Notes under the pieces: generated by a model
Database searches by the model: none
What the model was told of the DNA's origin: nothing
The model's input: only the letters and a program-made list of their open reading frames with translations
Program-made: the position numbers and the translations under genes
Source: Symbiodinium sp. CCMP2592
Lineage: Eukaryota > Sar > Dinophyceae > Suessiales > Symbiodiniaceae
Assembly: GCA_905221615.1 (NCBI GenBank)
Contig: CAJNDT010001009.1
Span: 1-64,000 of the forward strand
Reading direction: 5' to 3'
DNA: 64,000 nt
In this document: positions 36,153-46,220 of the stretch, piece by piece
Position numbering within the stretch: the stretch's first letter is position 1
Layout: every line of letters starts with the position of its first letter

Positions 36153-36457
36153 TGTAGGAACCTGATTAAGAAACCCTGGGCCTATAACCTCAAAAATAGT
36201 AGGATTCATAGAAGGAGACCCCTGGTTTCTTCACCAGGTTCCCACTTCAAACCCCTCAAAACCCTTCTAGTACCCTTCTACTTAAAGGCCCATGGGACTT
36301 AGTAAGTAAGGTTATAAGTAGGTTATAATTAGGATAACCCCACTTAGGGGACTTATAACCCCAGTTATAACCTACTTACTAAGTCCCATGATCCTTCAAG
36401 TAGTACCCTTAGAGGAACCCTAATAAAGGCGCAAGGTTTCTTAATCAGGTTCCTACA
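36153..36457. mobile_element. MITE family H copy with 23-bp perfect ends, interrupted
   Basis: TGTAGGAACCTGATTAAGAAACC at 36153 is the exact complement of the sequence ending at 36457. A family B MITE (36279-36402) lies inside. A second family H copy is at 60163-60266. Confidence 0.75.
36279..36402. mobile_element. MITE family B copy nested in family H
   Basis: TACTTAAAGGCCCATGGGAC and the complement ending ATCCTTCAAGTA, with paired GGTTATAAGTAGGTTATAAT. Confidence 0.75.
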
Positions 36458-37574
36458 GTACTGTACCCAGCATCCTTCTAGGGCCAGTACAATGGACCTT
36501 CGAATCTTGGCCGGGATATATCCGAGGTTCCGGAGTAGCCCCTTTGTACTAAGGGGACCTACAAGGGTGCTATAAGGGTTTAAGATTTATTTAGGACCTA
36601 GAGGCCATAATCCTAAGTCCTTGAGTAGCCCCTTTGTAATAAGGGCACCCTTTTTCCTATTATTCGGCGTTAGTAAGGGGGCCCGAAAATAAAAAGGGCA
36701 AAAGGGTACTACTCAGGAACCTAAATCCGAGGCTACGCAGGACCCAGCAGCTACACATGTTTCCGGTCCAGAATGCAAAGACTTGCAGAAGTTTTCACCG
36801 CCAAACCCTGAACCCCAAGCACCTTACAATCCTAAAGCCCCACAACCCAGGCAAACCCTGAATCCGAAGCCAGACCCGCAAATATCAACACCGCAAGCAA
36901 GTTGAATTGACAAGTTCCTGAGGACCGCGCACCTCTGCCTTTGCATCGCCCTGACGGACGATTTGGGTGCCTGGCGTCACCTGTACCGTGTAGCTCTGAG
37001 GGTGTGAGGGTTTAATGTTGAGTGTCTCGGATTTAAGAACCCTAAACCCTAAACCCCTATACCCCTAAACCCCTAAACCCCTAAACCCTAAACCAGTCGT
37101 TGGCAGGCGATGTTCATGTCTTGCAAAGTCTTCAAAGGGTTAAGGTCGGCCACGTTTTACGGTGTCTCAAGGAGGTTCATGGGCTCACTTTTAAGGGCCT
37201 CCGAAAAAAAACCTAACCCCTAAACCATAAGCTTTAAGCTAGGGTTTATGGCCCAGGGCTGTCCGAAGCATCTCTCACAGTGAAGACTCAGGTTCACGAA
37301 AACATGTACATTTAGAAACCTTAGACCCTGAACCAGACCCTGCCTGCCGTGGAACCGCTTGCATGGCAATCTGCTGCAGTTCCTGCGATAGCGGTTTTAG
37401 GGTTTAGGGTTAGCAAGAAGGAACTAGCACGGTTTCGGGGTGTAAGGGCGTGGGGTTCATAGGGTCGTGTGAGACTTAGGGTTTAAGGGTTCTCAAGGTG
37501 TTTTTGAATGTCGGGACCCTAAACCCTACATAACTACATCCTAAACCCTAAAGTTTTCGGATTTCGGGTTTCGG
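36458..37574. repeat. Spacer with CCCTAAA runs, no gene seen
   Basis: Telomere-like runs at 37038-37095 and 37510-37550. A CTTGAGTAGCCCCTTTGTA direct repeat is at about 36530 and 36620. No supported ORF. Confidence 0.55.
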
Positions 37575-38066
37575 GTTAAAGGCGTCGCGGCCCGAGCTCG
37601 TTTTGTCGCCCTGTCACCGTTGGTGTTGGGGTGCCATACGCGCATTCCCGACCCCAGCGTAGTGCCCTCGCTGCGCGATTTCGACTTGCCCCTTGGTGGG
37701 GATCGAAGGGTCATCGACCCCACTTGGTCACTGCTGCTTACCCAGCTGACCTCTATCCGGAGGCGCGCTCTGGATATATTCTTTGGTTCCTGGTGGTGAA
37801 CCTGGTTTTTGGGGGGTTGCTGCCTTTACTGTGCCAACCCCGGGCTACGTGCCCTTCTATGACTGCCCTGGCTCGATATCTCCCAATATTGCCGCTTTTT
37901 CTGGTTGGCTTGGGACTTATTTGGCTGGGACACGACGGCGCGGCGGCCGCGCAGTCCCACGTGGCACAGAAGACAAAGGAGGGCGCGGCACAAGGCCAGG
38001 AAGGCCTTGAAGAGCGGCTCGCATACGGCGAGGCACCTCTTCCTCATCGCGACCCACCACGGAAGC

Positions 38067-39553
38067 ATGGCTCCCAAACAGAATGCTTCCAATGCTGGGG
38101 GCAAAGCTGGCGGGAAGACCCAGGGCAAGACCGACGTTCCACAACAATCGCGTGTGGAATACGGCTTACCTTCGGCCGTTGCGTCTGCCCTGCAGTCTAT
38201 ATCGACAAGAGCCACCCAAGATCTTTGGGGTCAGCATGCATTCGCCACGGACGAGGCGTCCGTGGAACAGCTCGCACAAAGGCATGCAAACTCTCTGGCC
38301 CGGCTCTCCAAACGTCTGGCAAGCGACTTGCGTGCGAAAGAGGAGCTTGGCACGTCCTTGGGTGCATGGTTGACGATGATCAGCCAGCACTTGCTCGGAC
38401 TTGTGGGTCGTGTCGAGCCATTGGCAACAAGCTCGACGAGGACATCGTTGCAGCCGTGGGAGAACTGCAGGAGGTTCTCGTACATCAGCCATCAACGGCA
38501 TCCTCCGAGAAGGTGGCTGCGGCGACATCGGCCCTTGGTGCCGTCTGGCACGGTGCGCAGGAGGCCGAAATACAGCGCATTGCTGTCGCGCTGAAGGCTT
38601 TCGCTGCTGTCGGTGCGCCGATGCCTATGCCGAGCCATCTGGGCCACACGGGCGGTGGCCAACTGAGCTCGGGTCAACTGCCGGCACCAGCTCCTTTCCA
38701 CATGGGCGACATCCTTGCTGGACCGACTGCTGTGCTGCCCTCGGCCCACGAGGGCTCCGAGGTCAGCTTTGGTGGTGCGTTTCAGGATGTGAACATGGCG
38801 CCCCATACTGGGAGTGTGACTGTGGACCCGGCCCATATACAGGTCACACGATGGCGGAAACGAGGCAGTGGGACTGTGGACAGACCATCCAAAAGTCCCA
38901 GACGAGGCCCGGGACCTGTGGATGTGGGCGAGCCATGGGCGCAACCTTCCACGGGGCTTACTCCCCAAGGCATACCCAAGCCCCAACAGACCGAAGTGGA
39001 GGACGACGTGGAACTTGTGCCAGATCCTGGTGCTGTCCAAGAGGCTTGGTGCCGCGCATGGCTGGCAGTCTTAGCCATGGTTGCCGACAGTGGATCGGAC
39101 GTTGTCGGGGAGCTGTCTTCGTGTCCGGAGCAGGACGCCGCCCTGCCAAATGCCGTCGACGAACAAGCGGTGGAACAGGTTGTACAAGCTGCGGGTGGTG
39201 CCTGGGATCAGCTGCTCCATGTGGTTGCAGGGCCGTCTCTACAGCTACTGGAAGACCTCCATCTTCGTCTGCAAGACGTTTTGCATCGCCTGCGGAGCTG
39301 CACCGGAGCCCTGTCCAAGGTACGCCAGGGCGTACTGGTGGCAGCACATGCAGCAACGGGGAGCATCAACGATCCCTTCAGCTATGCCCCCGGGACGTGG
39401 CAAGAATGGCTGCACCCATCGCTTGTGGTGGAGCAGGGCCTGCCCCAACAGGGGTATCTTGCAGCCGAGGTCGCTTCCAACGCGCATGTGCAGATTCTGT
39501 GTCGACTCACATGTCCTTTCCCACGGAATGTGGCGCCTCCTACAGACCGATGA
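38067..39553 (+). CDS. LINE N-terminal ORF, with a frame break near 38420
   Basis: ATG 38067 (MAPKQNASNAGGKAGG) opens a basic, Gly/Lys-rich then helical segment, which loses frame near 38420. The continuation is in the -1 frame (AIGNKLDEDIVAAVGELQEV) and runs to the stop at 39553. The second part has a helical block, a Pro/Gly-rich linker and a second helical block. No RNA-binding motif is recognised; position and composition suit a LINE ORF1-type protein. An alternative upstream start in the -1 frame at 37631 adds two hydrophobic segments (YILWFLVVNLVFGGLLPLLC) that may be real. Confidence 0.5.
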
Positions 39554-40430
39554 CTGTACGACACGGGCTGCCGCGGTCCTTTCAACGGGGAGTTCCGAGC
39601 AGCACATGTCTCCACACCTGCCGGGGCGCTTTGACACATGTGACAGTTTGCCCTGCTGATGGCGACTCGGTGGGTTCTGCTTGGGCAGACCTCACTTGGG
39701 CAGCCATTAGCATTTTCCTCGGGCGCTGTTTAATAGTGTATATAGCTCTCCGTCGGGTTTCAATTGTTACGGAACGCTTCTTGCGGTCGTATGGGCCAAG
39801 ACTCTCGTGGCGCCGCTCTTGGCAGCTTGGCAGTACTCTGTCAGCCACAGCATGGTGGACCGCGGCTGTGATTGGACCACCTGTCTCCTCCGTGGGCTGT
39901 GCTCTTGCCAGTGAGGCCCTTGCCTTGCTTGCTTTACTCCCGGATGCCGCCTTGAGCCCCAACCCTAGACTGTTGTGCGCCGGCATCAGCGACCTCATTG
40001 CCTTCCTCCCAGGCAGGGGTATGGTCTTTTGCCCCCAGGCCCTCCTCGCCCTGTCTTGGGCTTCGCATCGATGGCACTGTGCCTATGAGCTGGTCTTGAC
40101 CTTTTCTTGGGTCACCTGTCTCAAGGCTGCTGTATTTGGGAAGTCTAGTGCGGCCTGTGGCGCCAGAGGTTCTTTAGCGGGTCTTAGGATACAAGGGGCT
40201 CGTTTCCGCACCAACGTGCGTCTGCGCCGCTCCAGTGGGCCTCGCTTCAAGGTGACGCTTCTTCTGCTCTACCTTTCAGTTGCTGATGGCGCCACTCTCC
40301 ACCTTGGCGCGGCGGTTGTCTCCTCCTGGTGGCTGAGATCCCCCACTGCTGTGCAACTGCATGCCCACGGCTTTCATGAGGGCTTGTCCTCAGTACGGGG
40401 CCGGTTCTGCCCACTCCTACTGCTGAGGAA
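39554..40430 (+). CDS. LINE polyprotein segment, hydrophobic (frame 1)
   Basis: Between the previous stop and the next long ORF, only one frame gives protein-like sequence: AWADLTWAAISIFLGRCLIV, then further hydrophobic stretches and a segment near VTLLLLYLSVADGATLHLGA. It has no ATG of its own at the junction, so it must join its neighbours by frameshift, or frame was lost through an indel. It contains at least three likely membrane segments. Confidence 0.4.
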
Positions 40431-43400
40431 ATGTGCGAGGTATACCCCGTCGGCCGCACGGGTAACTTGCTTCTCCCGCGCACCGACCGCAGTCGTCGGC
40501 ACCTTGCTGCTTTTGTGGGTACACCGCCTGGGGCTCCCATTCTCGAACCTTGCCCCGTCCCTTTCTTGGTTGACGAATGGCTGCATGGGCCGCTCTTGCA
40601 TGCCCGGCTTGCCGCCACCTTGGGATTCCCTGCCGGTGTCTTCTCTGTCTCAGCCATCCGTGGGGTACTTCCCGGCCTGCCAAGTGAGCAGCTTCTTCTC
40701 ACTCCGGCTGCCTGTTCATGGCGTCAAGTCTGGCTGCCGGTTGACCTTCGTCCGCTGGGTGGCCGCATCTGCATGCTTATGTGCCCCCGCGACTCTACTT
40801 GCAGAGCCATTGCGGTGCTCGCTCTCGCAGCTCAGACGATGCAGACTGAAGTTGACCTTCTGCTTGCTAAGTGCCCCTGGGGTTGGTTGACGCTGATGTC
40901 CCAACCCCTCCTTCTGCAGGACGTTGACACTCTGCAATTTCAGATTGGCCCAGCTGCGGATGCGTTGCAAGGACCTGTCGGTTCTTCTTTGGACCCGCCC
41001 CTTTCGTTGTTCTCGGCCATGCAGGTGAGCCTCCCGACGGCACCCTCAGCCCACGAAGCATTCCCGGGCCACTCGCATAACCAAGCTGTCCTCATCACCC
41101 CTAATGGACTGGTCTATGTCGAAGCCCCGGTGTTTGCTGACGCTGCTACGTTTCGACGTATTGTGTCTACTAGGGCGTCTCCCAGTGCCCGTGGGGGGGT
41201 CCTCCGCATCTGTCATCCGCTCCCTTCACTACCCCTTGTGCAGTTCATGGAGGTACACTGTACTAGGGATGAGGTACCCTGCATTCTTGATTTCCGTCCA
41301 GTTGGCTGGAGGCTGACTACTGTTTGCGTTCCTCCTCCTGTTTCTGCTCTCGCGGCTGTTACGGTTGCTTCCCGACGGGACCGCAGCAGCCTCCCCCACG
41401 AGTGGGTCGAACAGTGCGCTCGTGGCGGGTTCGGCCTCCTCCATCGAGAGCTTGCGGTATTACCAGACCAGGTCCTCACCAGCAGTGTCCCGATTGTTGT
41501 CATGTTCTTCCCGCATGTTTTCCGTCAAGATTCTTCCTCCTCCTCGGAGGACCAGGTAGGCGGCTGGGACACCCCAGGTACCTCTGACACCATTTCGGCG
41601 TTGCAGCACACCCTGTTGCCCTCCCCCGCTAGGGCTTCCACGTCTACTGCCTTGCCCGCATGCACTGGAGTCACCCCGTCTGAGTTTCTCAACACCTCCC
41701 CCCCCAGTGCCTTGGAGCCGGCCGCCGAGCCTGGCTCTGCTTCCTCATCGGTTGTTAGCCAATTCAGCGGTACTCGGGGTATTCTCTTGGCGGCTTGTGT
41801 GTTGCGTGGGCTGCATCATGACGTCGGGAGCCTCCTTGCCTGGGGTGTGTGCCTCGTCATCTCCTGTGGGATGCCAGGTAATGCCGTTCAGATGCACAGT
41901 GCACCTGCCACTCCTAGGGATGTTGTGGTTTCAGCTAGTCGGGCTCCTGACCGTCAGGTTGCGGCCCCAGCCGGTGCCCACACGCATTTACAGGCCAGGT
42001 GGCTTCAGATTGGCGACTTTGGCGAGGGGCCGCTTTGGTCAGCTCTTCCCTCCGCCAGTGAGGTGTTCCTCATCACCTGCCGCCTTTGGTGGCCCGGATC
42101 TTCGGTCCGCCTTGAATTCGCCAACACTGAGAGTGCTCGTGACGCTGCCGCCGAGCTCTACCGTCAGGCCATTCGACTTGGTCGCCCCCAGATTGTTGCT
42201 GCTTCTTCAGGCCCTACTCTTGAGGCGGTTAACCTTGTCTCTCTCCCGCCCCGCCCTGAGACCCTGACGGTTCTTCTGGATCTAGGTAGAGAGGTTGTCT
42301 GTGTTGAACTGCCAAAGGACTACAGTGCTGATCATGTTCTTGCGGCTGCGCAGACCGCGGCTGCTTCGGCTGACGTCCAGATCCTTCGGGGCACTGCCCA
42401 TCGTCTTCGCCAAGGGGACGTGGTACGAGTGCGTGTCAGCACAGAGGCGCGCACCCTCGACGTCTCAGCCTTTGTTATTCCACATAATGATGGCACTGCA
42501 TCGCGCTGGCTTCAGGAAGGTCGAATCGTGTCGCTGCTCCATCCTGTCGCAGGCGTGTTATCTTTCGAGGTCCCGCGTGCATGCGACCTTGACGCTTCTG
42601 TGCTGGGTGCGTTGCTGCGCAGCGTTACCCCAGGCCAGCATGTCTTCGTTGCGCTGCCCGGAGCTGACATTCTCCCTCATGCCGCCTTCGTCGCCGCCTT
42701 CCCTGGTCAGGACTGTGTCACATATCGGTTGACAGATGCGTCTGACCCCTCTGCTGTGGGTCTGCACTTGGCCTTCTCTGGAGTCTTTGAATCTTTCCCG
42801 GCCTTCTTGGAAAGCCTTCTTCGCAGCAACCGCCCCGCCGCGGCTCTGCTTCGGAGGTTGCAGCCCTTCGGCCTTTCTGTTCTAACCTGGGAATGCACTT
42901 CCTTTCCTGGTCGGGCTGACTGTCGCTACTGGCATGTCCATGTGCAGGCCGACTTTGCACGGGCCCGGGAGCACCTTCTGAGCATCAGCTGGGAGCCGAG
43001 ACTTGTTCGCACGCCTCCGCCCCTTCCTCCCCCTAGGACCCGGGTTTTCCATAGCATAGGTTCCCAAACTAATGCCCCCTTCATTTCTGCCAGCACGCCG
43101 GCTGCTGTACTCCAGGCACCTCCGTCTGTTTGCGGTGCCGGCGTCACACCCGACTCTGCTTCCGAACTCGTTGACCTCTGGTGCGATGCATGGCACGTCA
43201 AGTGCTTGGTTGCATGTTTGCCTGGCTTCACTGTATGGGCTCTTCGAGAAGGGAGCCGACTCTACGGTATGTGCACCCCTGCCCCCTCTTGGGAAGCTGT
43301 CGCACAGGCCCTATCCCTGTCCCTCTGGGAGCTCCCACAGACGTTTCTGTCCAGCGACAGCCGTGTTTGGCCGTTTCCCCGTGACATCACAGGTGTTGCG

Positions 43401-46220
43401 ATGCAGTGTGTCAGCGTTGGATACGACTCTCCTGAAGGGGTTTCCCAACTGGTGCGTAACTGCGAGGCTGAGACGCCTAGCCCGCCACCGCCTCCGAGCC
43501 CTTTAGCCTCTGCTGCTCTTGGCTTGCCCTGCTTGCGGCGTCACTCGCTACTGTGTGCCCTCAGTCTCCTTCTCCCTGTGGTGTCAGTCCGCGTGACGGT
43601 CGAGCCTGCTCCCTTGATCTCTCATCTCGCGGAATCCGAGACACTGCAAACCCGTCGAGATTTCTCGCGGCCCTGCACTATGTCTTGGACTCACGAGCTT
43701 GCCCGACAGACGCACGGGTTCGCCCTTTCTGCACCTCAACTCGGCGCGTATGTTACTGGCGCCTCACCCCACTCAGAAGTGCAGATGCACCTTTGGCTTC
43801 CTGGGCAAGGCCCCGTCCACCTGAGGGTTGGTGCTCGACACCTCGACCAGCATCTTAGTGCTTACCTCGGCGCCTTCTTGCCAGACTGCGAATACGGATT
43901 GCACGTGGCTTTCGATTCCAGCCCCCAAGTGCTCGATCTCCTCGTCTCCCCGCCTTCACCTTATGGCTGGTGGATACTGCGAGACTCGATTGGTTGTGAG
44001 CTTCTCCGACCGGTGGTCCAGCACTACACCTCCCATTGTTCCTTTTTCTTCTGCGCTGTGGAGCCGGATGGGGTTGTCCATAACGTTGAGCCCTCTGCTG
44101 AAGTCCGCCATATGTCTCCCTGCCCGCAAGGGGCCCGGGCACTTATTACTAGAGTTTTTCCGGGTTTAGAGGGTAAACTTGTTGATGGAGTTCTTCAGAT
44201 TGTCGCAGCCCGGGCTCGGCCCCCCTCGCTTCTCGGCAGTCTCGCGTTGCTCATGCTCTGCCGCCACGTGGCCTCTATGCAACCTCCTCAACTGCTTGCT
44301 CTTGCCCCAGTCGCCGAGGCTCCGCCGCCTCCTCCGACAACCATTCGCATCTGGACTCTCAACATTAACGCACCTGTTGACCTGCCTTGGCGTCCTCAGG
44401 GTTACCCGACACGGTGGTTGCGAGAGCTGATGTGCCGTCTACACCATATTGACGATCCCGGCGAGTTCCGGCCCACTCATTCCACCACGGACAGCTCTGT
44501 CCAGCATGTCCTGTTCGTGCCGGTCGTACCTGCCACTCGACCCACGGTCCGGTTTTGGCTGCTCCACTGGGGGGACGCTGCGGCTGTTACTTTCGGGCAT
44601 TCGCCTTTCAGTTGGGATGTCGTCTCTGCCCATCTCAGAGCTCTCTTCCCGGGGGGCCATTTGCCAGAGCGGAGCCCTGCTCTCTCTTACGCCGGCCAGC
44701 TGTACCCGCCAGGGGCTGCCTTGCCTGATTTTCCATCGGGAGCTGTCATTCAGATTTTGATTGGTGCTCTTGCGAGGATCCCGGGCGATGACGACCCTTG
44801 GAACCCGGACCCGCTGGTGGTTGAGGGACCTTACTTCCGGCACGTTCCTAGCAGGGGCCCGGCGCTAGAACCGGCCATACTCCTCGATGGACACGGGAAC
44901 CGACGTGCTGCCGGCGCATCGCATGTCCCTCTGGTTGATCAGGAAGTCCAAACTGACCTCTCAGGCAATGGCACTGGCCTCGATCATGCTACGGTTTCCC
45001 GAGTTCACATGCTGTCTCAGGAGCTTTCTTTTCACACTTCACGACTCTGGGCCGGCCTTGCTGAACCCGATGCAGAACCAGCTGGGGAATCGCAACCTGT
45101 TCTGCGACTCGCCTCGCAAAGTACCTGCGCTGCGGTGAACCCCTCCACCGTTGATCTGCTCGATATTGCGAGTGTTTCGAGCTGTCGGCGACAGGATAGG
45201 CTTTCGGTGGTTATTCTGACCTTAATATGTACTCGGGGTTACTTTGGAGCTTCAGCATTCGGGCGCCTCCTTGCCCTGGCAACCTTAGGTGCAGGTTCCA
45301 TCATCAGTGCGCCGCCTGCTAGTTCGGATGACGAACAGTCCGAGGATGAAGGTCCACCGCCTGTCCAAGCCTTCAACATGTCTGCTGCGGAGCCCAACCC
45401 GGTCTCTCGCCCTGCTGGCCCACCACCACCAGAGCCTGTCAATGCCCCTTTCCAGCCTCGTATGTGGTACCTCCGCGCCGCCCGGCCGCTGGAGGACTAC
45501 GCGCTAGGCCTCTGGCCGTCTTCAATTGAAAGGGAGCCCGCCGCGGACGAGGACACTGTCCGCCGCGTTCAGGCTGACTTGCTTGGTCTTCAACGTGGCT
45601 TGCGCTCCTTTGCTGCCGCTATCCCCCTTGGCACCCCTTTCTGCATTCACAATCCCTTCACCGCCCGACAGCAGTGCGAGCTTGTCGAGTATTCTGCTGG
45701 CCCTGAGATCAATCCCTTTGTACTATTCAGGGGACACGCCCGCAGCCGGGGTTGGGCCGATATTGTGCCTCTGCAACCGCAGCCTGATGCTACCGCTGTA
45801 CACCTCATCGGGTGTCCACAGGCGCCTGGGAACGCCGCTGTCGGTATTGTGCTGGAAGGCCGCCTTGTGCCCTGCTGTCTCCCGGTCTGTGTTGGGACCG
45901 CGGCATTACGTGCTCTGCAGCTTGACGGGAGTGAGTACGACCTTCGCCCCCCAGAGGTTCAGGAAGGGTCCTCGGTCGTCCAATTTCGTAATGGCGACTG
46001 TCTGGCTGTGAGACCTCGTTCTCAGTCACGGTCTCCTCCCCCGCCGGCCCAAGCCGCCGCCCTTGCTGCACCGACTAGCGAAGCCGAACCTGCTGCCGGC
46101 AGCCCCGACATCCCCTTCTCCTCACAAGGTCGCCCCTTTTTGTCTTGGGGCTGCTTCTCACTGATCTTTTGTCGGGTTACCCCACCCTCTCTCTTGGGCT
46201 CCTTGCTGGCGTCGCTCTAG
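40431..46220 (+). CDS. LINE polyprotein segment: membrane-spanning repeats with RxGD domains (1,929 aa)
   Basis: The longest uninterrupted frame of this part. Globular blocks alternate with hydrophobic segments near 41780-41890 (GILLAACVLRG, LLAWGVCLVISC), 43500-43600 (LLCALSLLLPVVSV), 44220-44300 (LLGSLALLMLC), 45200-45310 (LSVVILTLICTRG, LLALATLGAGS) and 46130-46210. Two copies of the short motif RxGD followed by alternating hydrophobics are seen: RLRQGDVVRVRV (about 42403) and VQFRNGDCLAVRP (about 45978). I do not recognise the globular domain. The end overlaps the next frame by 76 nt at a C4T5 run. Confidence 0.6.
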   Translation: MCEVYPVGRTGNLLLPRTDRSRRHLAAFVGTPPGAPILEPCPVPFLVDEWLHGPLLHARLAATLGFPAGVFSVSAIRGVLPGLPSEQLLLTPAACSWRQVWLPVDLRPLGGRICMLMCPRDSTCRAIAVLALAAQTMQTEVDLLLAKCPWGWLTLMSQPLLLQDVDTLQFQIGPAADALQGPVGSSLDPPLSLFSAMQVSLPTAPSAHEAFPGHSHNQAVLITPNGLVYVEAPVFADAATFRRIVSTRASPSARGGVLRICHPLPSLPLVQFMEVHCTRDEVPCILDFRPVGWRLTTVCVPPPVSALAAVTVASRRDRSSLPHEWVEQCARGGFGLLHRELAVLPDQVLTSSVPIVVMFFPHVFRQDSSSSSEDQVGGWDTPGTSDTISALQHTLLPSPARASTSTALPACTGVTPSEFLNTSPPSALEPAAEPGSASSSVVSQFSGTRGILLAACVLRGLHHDVGSLLAWGVCLVISCGMPGNAVQMHSAPATPRDVVVSASRAPDRQVAAPAGAHTHLQARWLQIGDFGEGPLWSALPSASEVFLITCRLWWPGSSVRLEFANTESARDAAAELYRQAIRLGRPQIVAASSGPTLEAVNLVSLPPRPETLTVLLDLGREVVCVELPKDYSADHVLAAAQTAAASADVQILRGTAHRLRQGDVVRVRVSTEARTLDVSAFVIPHNDGTASRWLQEGRIVSLLHPVAGVLSFEVPRACDLDASVLGALLRSVTPGQHVFVALPGADILPHAAFVAAFPGQDCVTYRLTDASDPSAVGLHLAFSGVFESFPAFLESLLRSNRPAAALLRRLQPFGLSVLTWECTSFPGRADCRYWHVHVQADFARAREHLLSISWEPRLVRTPPPLPPPRTRVFHSIGSQTNAPFISASTPAAVLQAPPSVCGAGVTPDSASELVDLWCDAWHVKCLVACLPGFTVWALREGSRLYGMCTPAPSWEAVAQALSLSLWELPQTFLSSDSRVWPFPRDITGVAMQCVSVGYDSPEGVSQLVRNCEAETPSPPPPPSPLASAALGLPCLRRHSLLCALSLLLPVVSVRVTVEPAPLISHLAESETLQTRRDFSRPCTMSWTHELARQTHGFALSAPQLGAYVTGASPHSEVQMHLWLPGQGPVHLRVGARHLDQHLSAYLGAFLPDCEYGLHVAFDSSPQVLDLLVSPPSPYGWWILRDSIGCELLRPVVQHYTSHCSFFFCAVEPDGVVHNVEPSAEVRHMSPCPQGARALITRVFPGLEGKLVDGVLQIVAARARPPSLLGSLALLMLCRHVASMQPPQLLALAPVAEAPPPPPTTIRIWTLNINAPVDLPWRPQGYPTRWLRELMCRLHHIDDPGEFRPTHSTTDSSVQHVLFVPVVPATRPTVRFWLLHWGDAAAVTFGHSPFSWDVVSAHLRALFPGGHLPERSPALSYAGQLYPPGAALPDFPSGAVIQILIGALARIPGDDDPWNPDPLVVEGPYFRHVPSRGPALEPAILLDGHGNRRAAGASHVPLVDQEVQTDLSGNGTGLDHATVSRVHMLSQELSFHTSRLWAGLAEPDAEPAGESQPVLRLASQSTCAAVNPSTVDLLDIASVSSCRRQDRLSVVILTLICTRGYFGASAFGRLLALATLGAGSIISAPPASSDDEQSEDEGPPPVQAFNMSAAEPNPVSRPAGPPPPEPVNAPFQPRMWYLRAARPLEDYALGLWPSSIEREPAADEDTVRRVQADLLGLQRGLRSFAAAIPLGTPFCIHNPFTARQQCELVEYSAGPEINPFVLFRGHARSRGWADIVPLQPQPDATAVHLIGCPQAPGNAAVGIVLEGRLVPCCLPVCVGTAALRALQLDGSEYDLRPPEVQEGSSVVQFRNGDCLAVRPRSQSRSPPPPAQAAALAAPTSEAEPAAGSPDIPFSSQGRPFLSWGCFSLIFCRVTPPSLLGSLLASL

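Noticed and set aside
38401-39650. Cys/Arg/Trp-rich first half of an 829-codon plus-strand ORF
   Set aside because: It is the shadow of the LINE N-terminal ORF; only its part after about 39600 is protein-like.
46120-46220. A programmed -1 frameshift in the LINE at C4T5
   Set aside because: The heptamer does not fit the zero-frame phase, and homopolymer indel is a simpler explanation.
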